Of a stretch of DNA of 64,000 bases, positions 11,681-23,297 are shown one piece after another (position 1 is the first letter of the stretch; every line of letters begins with the position of its first letter). The stretch is from the NCBI GenBank assembly GCA_950106755.1, contig OX467082.1, forward strand, positions 3,224,001 through 3,288,000, in the 5' to 3' direction. The notes under the pieces are model-generated. The model was not told the origin of the DNA, searched no databases, and saw only the letters and a program-made list of their open reading frames with translations. This stretch comes from Climacium dendroides. Taxonomy: Eukaryota; Streptophyta; Bryopsida; Hypnales; Climaciaceae. The position numbers were made by a program, and so were the translations under genes.

Positions 11681-13130
11681 CTATCGTACAATAGTTCGTG
11701 CACTCAAGCCACCGTAAACTAGACTTCTACATTGATTTGAGGCATTGAAATGGTTGGCGATAGTCAAGTATGATGCCATCTTTCGAAGCTGTGTGTTCTC
11801 TTTACCTTCAAAGAGACTTGGAATCTCCGGCGACAGTCTGCACTCGTCCCCACCAAGCTCCGGTTGCGACGCAGTCCAACTCCATGGCACCTCAACCGCA
11901 GTCGCAGCCCCAGCCGCCGCAGCCGCAGCGTCACCCCCGTCCTCCTTCATCAGCAGTTTCACCATCTCCTTGATGCTTTCCATAAACTCTCTCCGCAGAG
12001 CCTGGTGCTGCTCGCCCTTGGCAATGAACTTCACATATTGCATCCGCTTCTCCAGGCTATGCAGTCCCCCGAGGTTGGGATTCACAAAGGGCGGAGGAGA
12101 CCGATCGGATCCCGGGAAGAGGAAGTGAACAGACTCACAACCCAGGTAGTGGTGCACGATGTCGGAGATGCGTTGCGCATCTCGCTTCGATTTGATCTTG
12201 CCCCACCAGATCTTATCCTTGTCGCCCCAATTCTTGGGACGGATGTTGACGGCCCAGCTCGCCTTGGAGTCGCGTGGAGGGAGCACCCCGCCGGAACGAG
12301 GGCTCCGCTTCCGACGACTGCCGCGACTCCCGGCGGGAGCGGGTGGAGATGCGGCCGCGCGCTCCCCACTGCACAAAGATTAATTACGCGCGTCATGGGA
12401 TGCAATGGTGCAAGAAATTCGGTTGTCGCAGCAAACCCTAATAGCTACTGCGAGAAGAGTATGCAAAATCTGGTAGTCGCAGCAAATCCTAATAGCTACT
12501 GTGTGAGGAGTATTGAAAATTTGTTGAAATTTGTACAAAGCCCTTGGGATCGATGAATTCGTTAACCACGCAAGCATTACACTGATTTGTCATAATAGTA
12601 CGCGAGTCACTAATTTACCAAAGTCACATTATTTTGAATTAGTGTAATCTACAACTGGCGAAATATTCCTGCATTGTATCAATTTCCATGACATATATAT
12701 ATTGTGGTGACATTAATTTTCTGGGTGATGCTAATTTTCCCCTTCACTATAAGGACAAATCGTTGTAGCCACACTTGAAAATGCCCCCGTCACAGTGAAA
12801 ACCCCGAACAAATTCAAGGTTTATGGTTTCACTTCAAAAAGAGCTGAATTCTGACCGAATTTTGGTTTCAACATGTAGATCTTCGTGTTTTGAATGAGCA
12901 GAATCACATGTTCTAGAGTTTACGGAAGAATCCCATCCAAATTTCAAGTCGTTTGACAGTAGCATGAATTCGGAATTGTGAACTCTAGCTGTGCAATCCA
13001 AGGCATGCGAACGTTCTTTGAAGATTTTTCCCGGGTGAAAGGTTCAGGGGTGGGGTGGGGGGACTCACGGCGCACGGAATCGGACGAGGTCTTCCAATTG
13101 CTCACACCATAGCGAGAAGCGCTCCGGCAT
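11681..13130 (-). CDS. Unrecognised plant protein, two exons, possibly AP2/ERF-related
   Basis: Exon 1 is 13130-13069 (donor GTGAGT) and exon 2 is 12368-11681 (acceptor TTGTGCAG), joined in phase to give 249 aa. After MPERFSLW the protein has a basic, Ser/Pro-rich stretch (GSRGSRRKRSPRSGG), then a globular block with SWAVNIRPKNWGDKDKIWWG and RISDIVHHYLG, a FLFPGSD loop, and a helix with EFMESIKEMVKLLM. An alanine-rich run follows, then a conserved-looking C terminus containing RKMASYLTIANHFNAS. The Trp/Gly/Arg pattern of the central block recalls an AP2/ERF fold, but I cannot identify it with confidence. The open frame continues about 24 codons upstream of the ATG (…YYYDFKLANFSAAELLSS…) to a stop; this stretch looks coding, so a further 5' exon may exist. 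The intron holds a 51-bp duplication. Confidence 0.6.
12425..12527. repeat. 51-bp tandem duplication in an intron
   Basis: GTCGCAGCAAACCCTAATAG followed by CTACTG begins at 12425 and recurs with few changes at 12476. It includes a telo-box-like AAACCCTAA. It lies in the intron of the minus-strand gene. Confidence 0.8.
12588..12735. repeat. Direct repeat flanking a coding exon, copy 2
   Basis: Partner of 11203-11315, sharing CACTAATTTACCAAAGTCAC and GTGACATTAATTTT. It falls within the intron of the minus-strand gene, while copy 1 lies beyond its stop codon. Confidence 0.55.
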
Positions 13131-13814
13131 GCTGCTTAACAGCTCCGCGGCGCTGAAATTCGCCAGTTTGAAATCGTAATAGTACGTTCGATCTTCAACG
13201 GCAATTTGTATGCGAAGTTTTCAAAATGCAAAGTTTCCGAAATCAAGGCAATTCTTCCTAATTTTTCTACCTAATTCTATAGCAGGTCCATTTCATGGAC
13301 CTTCTACATTTATAGTTCGGTTGCGCAGCACTTCTAGCAACTGGGCACCATGGATACAGGAAGTGGGTGCGCTGCCTCTTCTGCACGCGATCCATCTCTA
13401 GTCCACTCTCCGAATCATTCCCACTCCGAAACCTCAAAACTTTCTGCCAAAACTTCTAAAAAAACTTCTAAAAAAACTTCTGGAATTGCGCGAAATCACA
13501 CTCAACGATCAACCCACCGATCATAAGAATCAGCGAAATTTCCACAGCCGTCAACTGATGAACCGATACACACTCATAACCCGCCACGCCGACTCCACGT
13601 CGCAACCCATTGCAAAGAGCTTCCCACTCTGACCACGACTGATCGTTATGGCAGAAATGAAAAAGCTTTCAAAGCAGAGAGGAGGCTCTCCCATTTTATA
13701 CAGAATTTGCAGTCCCTTCAGGTCGTGGTCTAGGGTGGACCAGGTTCTCCGACTAAATGTCTGTACCAATCCTGTTGTACAGACAATCCGTTTAATGGTT
13801 TTAATTTAGAAAAA
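13131..13814. other. Upstream region of the minus-strand gene
   Basis: Probably the promoter of the gene at 11681-13130, possibly with part of a missing 5' exon at 13131-13203. An ACTTCTAAAAAA triplication lies near 13440-13480. No other gene seen. Confidence 0.4.
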
Positions 13815-13829
13815 CTGGTAAGAACTTTT

Positions 13830-14204
13830 TTTTTCTTTTTTTTGACACAAGCGTGTTGAACAAAAAAACAGGGCCAGGGAGAACTGACCCCCTCATTGCC
13901 CCGGACAGGGTTAATTGTGAAAAAAGCCCCCTATTTTTTGCCATATTTTTTTTACATTTCTACACAGTCCCTCGCTAATGTGGGGCCGCTGATTGCAATC
14001 TGAATTCAGAATTTGCAAAAAAATTCATCTGAGTGCAAATAAAAAAATTCCACAGCGTTTTCCCCAGGGGTAAAACGGGGCAATGAGGGGGTCAGTTCAC
14101 CCTGGCCGTTTAACAACACACTGCTAGGGGTTTCCGTCAGGTAGAGAAGCTGATTTCACACCAGATAAACCACCTGTCACCGCCATGTAACGAACCCGCA
14201 ACCG
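13830..14204. mobile_element. MITE with ~45-bp inverted repeats and 15-bp flanking direct repeats
   Basis: The inverted pair lies at about 13853-13903 and 14075-14120. The left arm has GTGTTGAACA, then GGCCAGGGAGAACTGACC and CCCTCATTGCCCCG; the right arm is its complement with few changes. CTGGTAAGAACTTTT occurs at 13815-13829 and 14205-14219, just outside, as a duplicated target would. No coding capacity. The long direct repeat and internal hairpin recall Mutator-type or foldback elements. Confidence 0.75.
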
Positions 14205-14219
14205 CTGGTAAGAACTTTT

Positions 14220-17200
14220 GAATACTTTAGAAAACTGGTAAATAACTGTACCGCAAGTTCGCAACGCCGTCCTCCCACAAATTTGGACAATTTGTACCTG
14301 ATTTTACTCACCGGTTCCACGGGATTCGGTTGATTATTACGTCTATTAACGTTGGACGAGAATAACCCTTCAGGGATATGCCACCAGGACGAAGAGCTCC
14401 GGTTCCATGCACTCCTCCGAAAATTCGTGAAAATTGGGGCGGAGAGAAATCTAGGATAGACCTGTGTAGGTCTGAGGTCCCAGTCGGGGAAGTGCAAGTG
14501 TGCCAATTCCGTGCAGTGAAATCTGCTATTATAAGAACCAATACGTTTGTGACGTGGCCAGACTAGTGGGTGAATTGCGGATCTCTTCTTCTTCTTCAAA
14601 ACTGAAGGATTGGGTGTAAGTACTTGTTCCTTTTATTTTTCTTGCAATTGAAGTCTCTTCGATTTGTGTCCAATTTCTTTTATTTTAAAAATCTGCCAGT
14701 ATAACGAAAATCTGGACTCCAACTCGCGATTCGCCGCTCTCCATTTCTGCCTCCAGCTACAGTAGCAATGCAACGGGCCAGCGCTTTGAATTGCTTGCGT
14801 CCCCAGAAGAACACAGAATATCGGTAAGGTACGTGCCCCCATAATCATCCCAGACTCCCAGTCCAACATGCGACACCTACATTTACCTACAAATGAAAAG
14901 TGACACGAAAACCTAGAAATTGCCGTGATGACTCAAGATGTATGACGCAAGATATGAGAGCCTAGAGACCCTAGCTAGTAGGCTCTCATACACTCAAGCA
15001 GCTTTGAAATTTCATACAATGTGTCCAATGAATGCATGCTAAAGTGCGTTAGAATCCTCTTTCACTTGCCAATAACGCACACTTGCTGGACACTTGTTGG
15101 ATCTAATAAAAACAATTTACGTTCCAACAAGTGTCCATTACCGGTGCACGAAATTACCTCAGGATTTTGCTAGCTGGTAGTGCCCCGCAATTAACTCCGA
15201 CGAATCGCATGCAGATGCTTGACGTAGGAGCCAAGACCATGCTATAATCGGTAAGAAAACAAAAGTAGAAAAACGTGGAGCATGTTTGCCGATCTGGGGT
15301 ATTGGTGCGGTGTTTCGAAGAGTTGGGGGAGGCGCTTACACTTATTTCGTCGACTCTCCTCGTCACCTCCGCCGGCCCCTTTACTTTTTCTCCAGAAGCT
15401 TTGCAACTTCCGGACTAGTCCCGCAGCTACAGTGCTTCAATTTTCGCAGACTAATAATTCCTCATGACGGACGATGTAACCGTCTAGCAAGTCGCGAATC
15501 CAACCATGTCGCCAGGGTGGATATGCTTACCGGAAAACCGTTTTACTGTTAGAACTCCGTTAGTATTAAGTTCCTCCGGTTACTAGGTGTGAACGTTATG
15601 TAAACTTTGTCGGTATATGTTTTTGCATTGACCGCAAGCTAGAACAGTGCGAGTCGTTGAAAAAGTAGAATCGATAACCGTAATTTAAAAAATGGAAAGA
15701 TAACGGAAAGTTCCGTCGGTCTAGGTTTCCGGTAACTGAAGCGTGTAGTCGGCGGATAAAGAAACAAATATGCCGACGAAGCATGATCTAGATAATGCAC
15801 GAAAACATTATCCACAATTGGATTTTATGACTTCCAGGGCTTGCAATTCCAAAGACTGGCTCGCAACTAATGTGCAGTAAAGTTTCAGGACTTTTGTCAA
15901 TACAGTTAGTGTTAGAATTCAAGTAAGGAAGAAGCTCCCAATCCGATTTACTGTTGATTTCATTCATCGCCTTTCTTCCGTACGTGTGGAAATCTCAAGC
16001 TCCGATGCGAATCTTACGTGGTTGCGCGCGACCCTTTTGAAGGAAGCAATTTGGCATAACCTCAATGGAACACTTTTCTGGAGAGTTGACAGACTCTCAT
16101 TGGATGAGAAGGAGTTTGCTGTTATCCGTAACATGAGCTAGCTGCTTTAGTGTTAACTTGTGCTTTCGCAGTGCCCTTCGTTTTAAACCTTTGATTGATA
16201 GCACGGCTGAACAAGATCCAGCCATTGAGGTTATCTCTCGTAACCTGAATGTGCAACCTTGTTGGCTCTGGCTCCATGGACTGAATTGAAGGGGAGGAGG
16301 CTTTGCAAGGAGAGAAGCCACCCTGAAATTTTTTCAGTAGCTACCTCATTAGAAATTAAAACCAACCCGTGTTGTACGTAGGCACAGAGCCTCTTGTAGA
16401 ATAGTGCAGCAGATTGCGAATTGATATGGATGCAACAAAATTTCCCCTTGCCATGGATATGTTCTCATTATGACACTATAATTTCATGTTCCCTGAGCTA
16501 GTTTACAATTCAGAAAATTGGCGCATGCATTCGGAAAAGGACTTGAAATAGTAACAGACTCTAACAGTTGGAGACAACCAACTACTGCACTGTACTGCAG
16601 AATTGAAGGGGAGTGATTTGGAATTGGAGTGCTGGAGTTGTTCCGAACAAATATGTTTGTCCAGTGTCAAGACGCTGCCGGTACATGAGCAATTGACGCT
16701 TCTATCATCATGATTCTACACAAATTTGTCGCCATGTTTGTCAAAATGGAGGAACTTCAACAAGTTTGCACTTTTTCAAAACCCCACGTGGACTTGCGGA
16801 GCCTCATATCTACGGCAGTCGTAGCTAGTGTGTCCAATTTTTTCAGGGACCTCAGTTTCAACACAGCATGAATATTCAATGTGCTCATCGTTAGGATGAC
16901 TCTCATTCTTTCTCGTAATTGGAGCGATGTATGTCGTGAGTTAGTATAAGTTTCCTTCAATTGGGTAAAATTTACATCGGTGGCGATGGTTCACATTGAG
17001 AGAAACCATATGTTTGAATAGAATTTTAGAAAAACATGAAAAACATGTAGAACCCTAGCAGCATTGTATCTTGTTTGTCAAAAATTAGAACTTTTCAATT
17101 CTGCAGTTCCGCCTGTTCCTTTGAAAAACTCAAAATCGGGCACAATTCATGTCCCACTAAAAGCTCCATTTACTGATTTTGACTGTTGAACAAGAGTTGG

Positions 17201-17499
17201 TTGTATTGAATGACCTTGTGGAGACTAGTGGCAAGCAATCATGGAGCATTCCTCTCTTAGCAAGCTTGCCCTTGCCCGTATGAGGCACCTTGCACAGTAC
17301 TAGAAGTATTGTTACAGAATTTTGAATTCGTTACTAAAACAGGGCATGTAGAAGCCATTTCACCAAACTTGTGAAGGTTCAAAAATTCATCAAATCTTGT
17401 GTAAGAAATGGCATTTCAAAGCTTTAGAACTCTATTTTGAAGGGTTTAGATTATTAAAATTTCAAATCAATCAACAATTTTGCTTCTTGCTATAAGTCA
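14220..17499. other. Intergenic DNA, no gene supported
   Basis: Several ORFs of 60-90 codons occur on both strands (for example 14308-14541, 15154-15366 and 16097-16321 on the minus strand), but none has a domain or splice-supported extension that I can recognise. Less AT-rich than the surrounding repeats, so a decayed or lineage-specific gene cannot be excluded. Confidence 0.4.
15018..15125. repeat. Dispersed repeat, copy B
   Basis: Partner of 10326-10430 in the same orientation. It also carries an internal near-duplicate of ACACTTG(C/T)TGGA. Confidence 0.6.
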
Positions 17500-18443
17500 T
17501 CTAAAGGTACCTCTTCCCATACTCTATGAAGAGATTCAATCAATTCTTTTCTATTCTGTGGCTTAGATGTTTTCTAACTCCATCTTTTACTATCTTTTGT
17601 AAGTTTTATATTGGGTTCAAGTCTAGAGAGTTGGTTGGCCAATTCAACTTCTTCATGTCATGAGCTTGTCTACTTGAATCCAACAACTAACTACATTGAA
17701 TTGAAGCGCCATCTTTCATAAGTGTAAGGTCTTGTAGATGCTAGTAGAGAAAATTAAACCCACTCAAAGTCCCAATTTGTAGACAATATCAACAAAATCA
17801 CTTGCACTTGTTCTTTGTGGGGGCATGATCACTAAAGGACATTTGTCAAAGCCACTTAAGGCATCCCAAACCATCTCTAAAGTGTGGCCTGACTTGAAAA
17901 TAGGTGCCAAATATTGAAATTCACATCTTTTATATGATTGCCACCACACTCTTATTTGTCAATAATTTTTCCCAACTTCAAAACAAGGCTCATTAGTTCA
18001 AATGATTTTCTTCCAATCCTCTCCAATTCAATTTTTATATTGTCAAGCAAATGCTAACCTTTGTGCTTTTTGCTTCTTGGTAAGAATAGGTTTTTTGTTG
18101 CAACACAATTTTTATATCCAAGTTCATTCAAAGCCTTTCTTATAGTACAATAATTGACCTTCACAATGTCTACCATTTGATTTGTAATCTCTATAAGTGG
18201 TAAGCAACAATCATCTTGAAGCACATGCTTCAAGTACTTCATGTTGCAATTTGCAAGTTTTTGAAGCCTACTAGATAACTTTGGTGAAACTACAATCCCT
18301 CAAAGCCTATAGTTTTGGAGAATAATGTAAATGGTTGAAGGTGGCATTTCTAGTTCTTGTGCTATATGTGCACCTCTCATTTCAACTTTGTGCATTCCAA
18401 ACACTAGTCCTCTCTCAACATATATTAATGCTCTAGTCTTCAT
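17500..18443 (-). pseudogene. Broken Tc1/mariner-type transposase
   Basis: Reading leftward from an ATG at 18443, the translation has a helix-turn-helix region (IAQELEMPPSTIYIILQNY, then KLSSRLQKL), a second HTH with STIR-like NYCTIRKALNELGY, and a basic FLPRSKKHK. The DDE region follows: TNEPCFEVG with Asn at the first acidic position, RVWWQSYKRCEF, then DGASIQ, and WPTNSLDLNPI at about 17611-17645, the hallmark of the family. At least five in-frame stops and a changed catalytic residue show it is dead. The nearby terminus at 19272-19284 could be its right end. Confidence 0.85.
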
Positions 18444-21424
18444 TTTTCTAAAAAAGTAACGACACTTAAGCTACCCACAACACCGAGCACACTCCCTTGC
18501 AAAAAAAATGCACCTCACTTCCCTTCTACAACACAAATTTGCTTCTAATTGTATGGCAAGTTCTATTTGCAACTCACAATGTCTTAATAGTGCAATATAA
18601 AGTATGTAGATCTCATATGGCTAATGAAGTGAAGCACTCTTGTGCTACAACGGAAGTATTTAGATCTCACTACATCAGTAAGCTATTGATACACTTCATG
18701 GAGAGCAAAAAAAATCATGATTGTTTATGAATTTTTTGGTGGAATTATCTACATGTAATTTTTTTCTAATGATACAACTCACAATCTCTTAAGGAAATGA
18801 CACTTGCATCACAGATGGTCATGATATATGATTCGCAATATTGGATGAAGTTACTCAAGCCAAAAATGTGAACAAGAAAGTCATTAGCAAATTACGTAAT
18901 AACACTTTTGGATGCTATACAATTGTTGTTTCTTCAAACGATTGTGTTGATAATGGATTCAGGGCCCACTTGGGCACTTTGAAGATTTATTCATGAAGAG
19001 GGCCAAGTTCCCTTGTGGCAAGAATCCCATTGTTGCCGCGCCAAATTTTTAAATAATTAGGAATAAAGAGTTATTAGCATTCACAAATGATTTTCAAATA
19101 TAATACTTCTTGCATAGATTTTGAGTGTATAAATGATGGCATCTAAGTTAAAAAAATTGCATAGATTTAGGGATGTAAGTTATTGGTTCTTGAATATGCG
19201 TATCATTGGCACAAAGACTAAAAATATAGTTAATTCCTCATGGGGAAGGTTTTTAGAGGTTTTTAGAGTTAGGGATAGAGGGAGTACATTATAATAATTT
19301 TTACATCTTATGGCTAGGAAATAGGCTAGTTATCATCAATGTACCATCTAATTAGAATTTTCTTTGTTTATTAGGAGATTTTTATGTAATTTTCAAATTT
19401 TATAATATTTTGGGTGAATTTTTGTTGAAATCTAGTAGTATGATACTTATGTTGTTAGTATAGAAGATGACAAAAGATTTTTTATTGCATAGAAATTCGT
19501 AATTGAATTTGAAAAATATTTATTACATTTAAGAAATTTACAACATTTTGAAATCAATTAGTATAGGTATGTTGCGACCCAACTAACACCTTACAACTCT
19601 TTAATGAGCTCACCATGCTCTACTTTCAATGTCACTTGAATCACAACTCACTAACACTGCACATACTACACACCTACAATAATAGTTTTCATTTTTCAAC
19701 TCATATTACCAAGTTCCAATTCCCAAAACTGCTAATATGCACATACCATTCATGACATCAAGTATGTCACTTAGTGACATGGAACGGAACTTTCATTGAT
19801 GTTCAAGCACTTAGTTGAGGCACTACTCCCTACTAATGCTAACTACTTTTAAATGTCACTCCAACTCCATTCTAAACCCATTGTACATTTGCTACTTACA
19901 CTTCGTAACTAATTGAGACTTACACCTCAAGATACATTGAAAAGGGCTTAGCAAGGAGTAGAACTCCATTCAATCAGTGCCACAAACACCCACATTAGTG
20001 TCCTATAGTGCCTTAAACTCGATGGTGAACTTGCATTACCCACTTTGAGTCATAAGGACTCAAAGAGAGAGTAAAGAGGGAGACCAACCCTTCCTACAGT
20101 ATTTTTGTGGCATTTGATAGATCCCCGTACTAGGTCAACTAAATACACTTTAGTTGTGGAAGAACACCCGATTTCAACCAAAATCATGACATTATACCAC
20201 TGTTTTGACTTCCAAACTTCTAAACTACGTAACTTTGCGATTAGAGTTCCAAATCCTATATACAAACCCATTTTGGATATTTACATAATGAATAGATGTC
20301 GATGAATTACTCACCCGTCTCATTTGAACAAGTTCTCACAAAGTTATAGCCCTCTAAAGATTCAGGTTCATTAGGAGAGACGTCATGCCTTTACCACATC
20401 CCTTCTCTTGGTCATAACTTTTGATTCATAACTTAGAACCTCATAATACTTGTCATCTTAGCTTCTTCATGTTCTTGGACTTCCAATGATATACTACATG
20501 CCATATTTTCATGAAGAATTTATTAAGAACCTCTCACTCCTAGCCTTTAAGTGTCATGGCGTCACCGGAATACTTCTAATTTTAAATGACCATAACTTTT
20601 AGCTCACAAGTCCAAATCATACGTTCTTTAAACGGTTGAATGCGTATTCTTAAGGGCTTTCAAAGAATGTATGATGCACCATCATACCTTTCAAATCCAG
20701 GGCGCTATTGCGCCATAATTGCTCAAGAGACACCCATTTCTCCCTTCTTAGATTTTTACAAGGCTTGAGAAGTCATCCCCAAGGTTCCCTTGCTCATTAA
20801 GACACTTCGAGCACCCCAAGGAAATAGGGATGTGACAAGGTAACACTAAAATTATTATTGGTATTGTATATCTTTGAAAAATTAGTGTCATGTGATCTAA
20901 ATATATTAAGATAGGGACCTCCAAATGTACCAGATGTGTAGTGTCACTTAACTATATGTACTTACTATACACATCTCCTTCTTCAATATGTACCTATTTT
21001 AAAAGAAACCATTTCAAAACATCTATCAAAATAAACTTTGATCCCTAATAACTTTTGTATGTAGTATCCAAATGTTGCTTTCTTTTAAGAATTGAAATCT
21101 CTTCACAATTGCCAATTAGAATATAATTTGTTTTGATCAGAGTAATAATAGAAAATTAGAAACTGTGTGCAGTAAGGAAAAGTGTCGCTTTTTTAGGTAT
21201 CCCTACTTTTGCACAAATCAGTGCAGTTACTTTTTGACACGGTGGAGTGGCATCAAAACGGTAATAGGGAGAGTCTCCGTTCGCCGTCCCCCTCACCCGA
21301 TTCCGCGGAAGAAAAACAAAGACAAAGCCAATTCCTTTCAGCGACCCCCCTTGTTTTCTCGAGAGTATTGTTGCTGCTCTTCATTCTTTCCTTGCCTCTC
21401 TTTCTCTCTCAATTGTTTGCAGCG
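18444..21424. other. Transposon remnant and upstream region of COX6A
   Basis: The first ~840 bp probably belong to the broken Tc1/mariner element. Beyond 19286 I see no gene. The last ~250 bp, richer in GC and C/T (CTCTTCATTCTTTCCTTGCC), are likely the COX6A promoter and leader. Confidence 0.45.
19272..19284. repeat. Mariner/Stowaway-type terminal motif
   Basis: GGGATAGAGGGAG followed by TA matches the right termini of the elements at 5430-5987 and 50287-50831. I could not find the matching left end. Confidence 0.5.
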
Positions 21425-23297
21425 ATGGCGAATCCTCTCCGGCAGCGACTTGGTGCTCTCTTGAGCCGACCCACACCTTTAGGCTCTCTGCAGACCACGC
21501 AGGCTGCGTCTGCGAGCAAGCGCTTCTTCGCCTCCAAGTCTCACGCTCACGACGACGCTGGTGAGCTTTTTTCGTTGCGAGTTTTTCAGGGATTGCAACG
21601 CCCTAGAATTTTCCGAATCTGAGTTGGGTTTTTTGTTGCTTGGTTGTTTGAAGTTGGTGATACTTGGTCAGTGAGAGTGGGATTAGGGTTTCTTGTTGTG
21701 TTCGATCGAAAGATTCTTGATTTGTAAGCTAGGTTGTGGCGAGAGTACTTTGGTGGCTTTAATTGTTCTTGGTTTGGGGGAGTGCTTTAGGGCTGGATTT
21801 CTTTAGGGCGGAGCGTTTTTGGTCGTTCGGTTTGACTGTTGATGTTTTACTGGTAATCTGGAGTTGCTGGTTTGATTAATGTGGTAGTATTATTGTCCTA
21901 ATTTACGGAATGAGATCTCGGGGGATTTGTTTCTGGAATACCGAATACGCCTAGAGCTCTTTAATGTCACCTTCTCTAATATCATAATATCTATTCTCTC
22001 ACCAGACCCTAGGACCAGACCCTAGGATGCAGTTCAAAACGTAATTTTACTGTAACATTCTTTTATGTCACAGCAATGTGATTATGAGAAGTTGACAAGT
22101 TTGGAAAGGGTTGTAGACCACCTTTCCTAGCTCCTGCAACACCAGTATTCTTTAGCGTTCCGTTTCCATGCAACACTATGTTGGAGAATTCCGTTTAATC
22201 TTGGATTTGGGGCGCTTTTGCCGTGACAGTAAAGATGTCTGAATTCATGAGCTTCCAAAATGTTCTGTCTTGAATCAGAAATGGGTGAGGCATTATTTAG
22301 GAGTCTAACAGACTTAAGTAAACTCAAGAATCGATTTTTCAGGCTAATTTAACAAGAGAGAACTTGTTCCTGTCATAAATTTCGGTGGATTTGCATTTGA
22401 CTTTCTTTTCTTTCCTGTTCGTAATCTTTTGTCTGTCTGGAGGAAGTAGTTTCAATGTTGTACCTTGACTCTGATTTTACTAGTTTACAGTGGATATACA
22501 AGAACTGTGATTTCTGTGAAATGATTACCCTGTGCACTTTACTCACCGTATGTTGATGCGGCACTGCAGAGGAGACGCACAAGTGGCGCAGCGTCACAAT
22601 TGCCGCTTACATAATGTGCATTGGCTTGGGCGTCTACACTCTCGCTAATGAGGAACACAATGTTGGTGACAACCCGGTATGTAATTTTCTTTCCAGGCTC
22701 TGTTGTGATCATTAGATTCCTTTGAAGATACTTAGTGGTATCTCATGTGAGAGTTGAAGAATCTCTTCTGAGGATCTTGTTCGAGGATTGCATCTCATTA
22801 TAAAAATTCAATTGGCTTGTGTGCGCATCTCGTTTCCAAGGTGAAAGTGACATACAGGTCGATAATTCATCATGTTCCCTTGTTTCTCATGTTTCTTTGT
22901 GGTTGGGATGGCAGCAATTCTCTTACTTGCGTATTCGTAACAAGGAGTTTCCTTGGGGTATGTATTATTCCCGATCCTTTTAGGGGTTTTTGCTATGTTT
23001 ACCTTCCACTGAAATGCACATTATTTTGAAGTCTCCCTTTGCTTCTGTCCTTGTTTATTCCTGGCCCTCATCGCTGCTCGCTACATCAGTTTAATTAACT
23101 TTCTGACTAAGATATCTCGTTGTATTCCAGAGTTGATTTTTGTGGAATGAACCAATCTGTTCTTGTATGTCTTTTCAAATTCCTGAATCGTTGATAATGC
23201 AATTAAGTTTTGCGATCTTCCAACTAAATCATCTACAATTTTTGCAGGACCGGACGGCCTATTCGAGTATAAGCACGAGAGTCACGAGGGGCACTGA
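21425..23297 (+). CDS. COX6A: Cytochrome c oxidase subunit 6a, mitochondrial
   Basis: COX6A is a small nuclear-encoded subunit of complex IV in the mitochondrial inner membrane. Four exons join in phase to 111 aa: 21425-21560, 22570-22676, 22915-22957 and 23248-23297, with GTGAGC, GTATGT and GTATGT donors. Residues 1 to about 40 form an Arg/Ser/Ala-rich targeting peptide ending near KRFFASKSH. Then come ETHKWRSVT, one membrane helix (IAAYIMCIGLGVYTLA), and the family signature FSYLRIRNKEFPWG followed by GPDGLFEYKHESHEGH at the C terminus. The match to plant COX6a is close throughout. It sits alone between AT-rich regions. MIC10, another inner-membrane protein, lies 12 kb upstream, with no sign that the two are coupled. 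Confidence 0.95.

Noticed and set aside
11745..12556. Long plus-strand ORFs of 127 and 230 codons
   Set aside because: They are antisense to the GC-rich exon of the minus-strand gene, run through its splice site and show no domain.
14177..14599. 140-codon minus-strand ORF and its neighbours
   Set aside because: No motif recognised and several frames are open at once, which is expected by chance in this less AT-rich stretch.
16097..16321. Minus-strand ORF with an Ala/Ser/Pro-rich start resembling a targeting peptide
   Set aside because: It ends after 74 codons with no downstream exon that I could identify.
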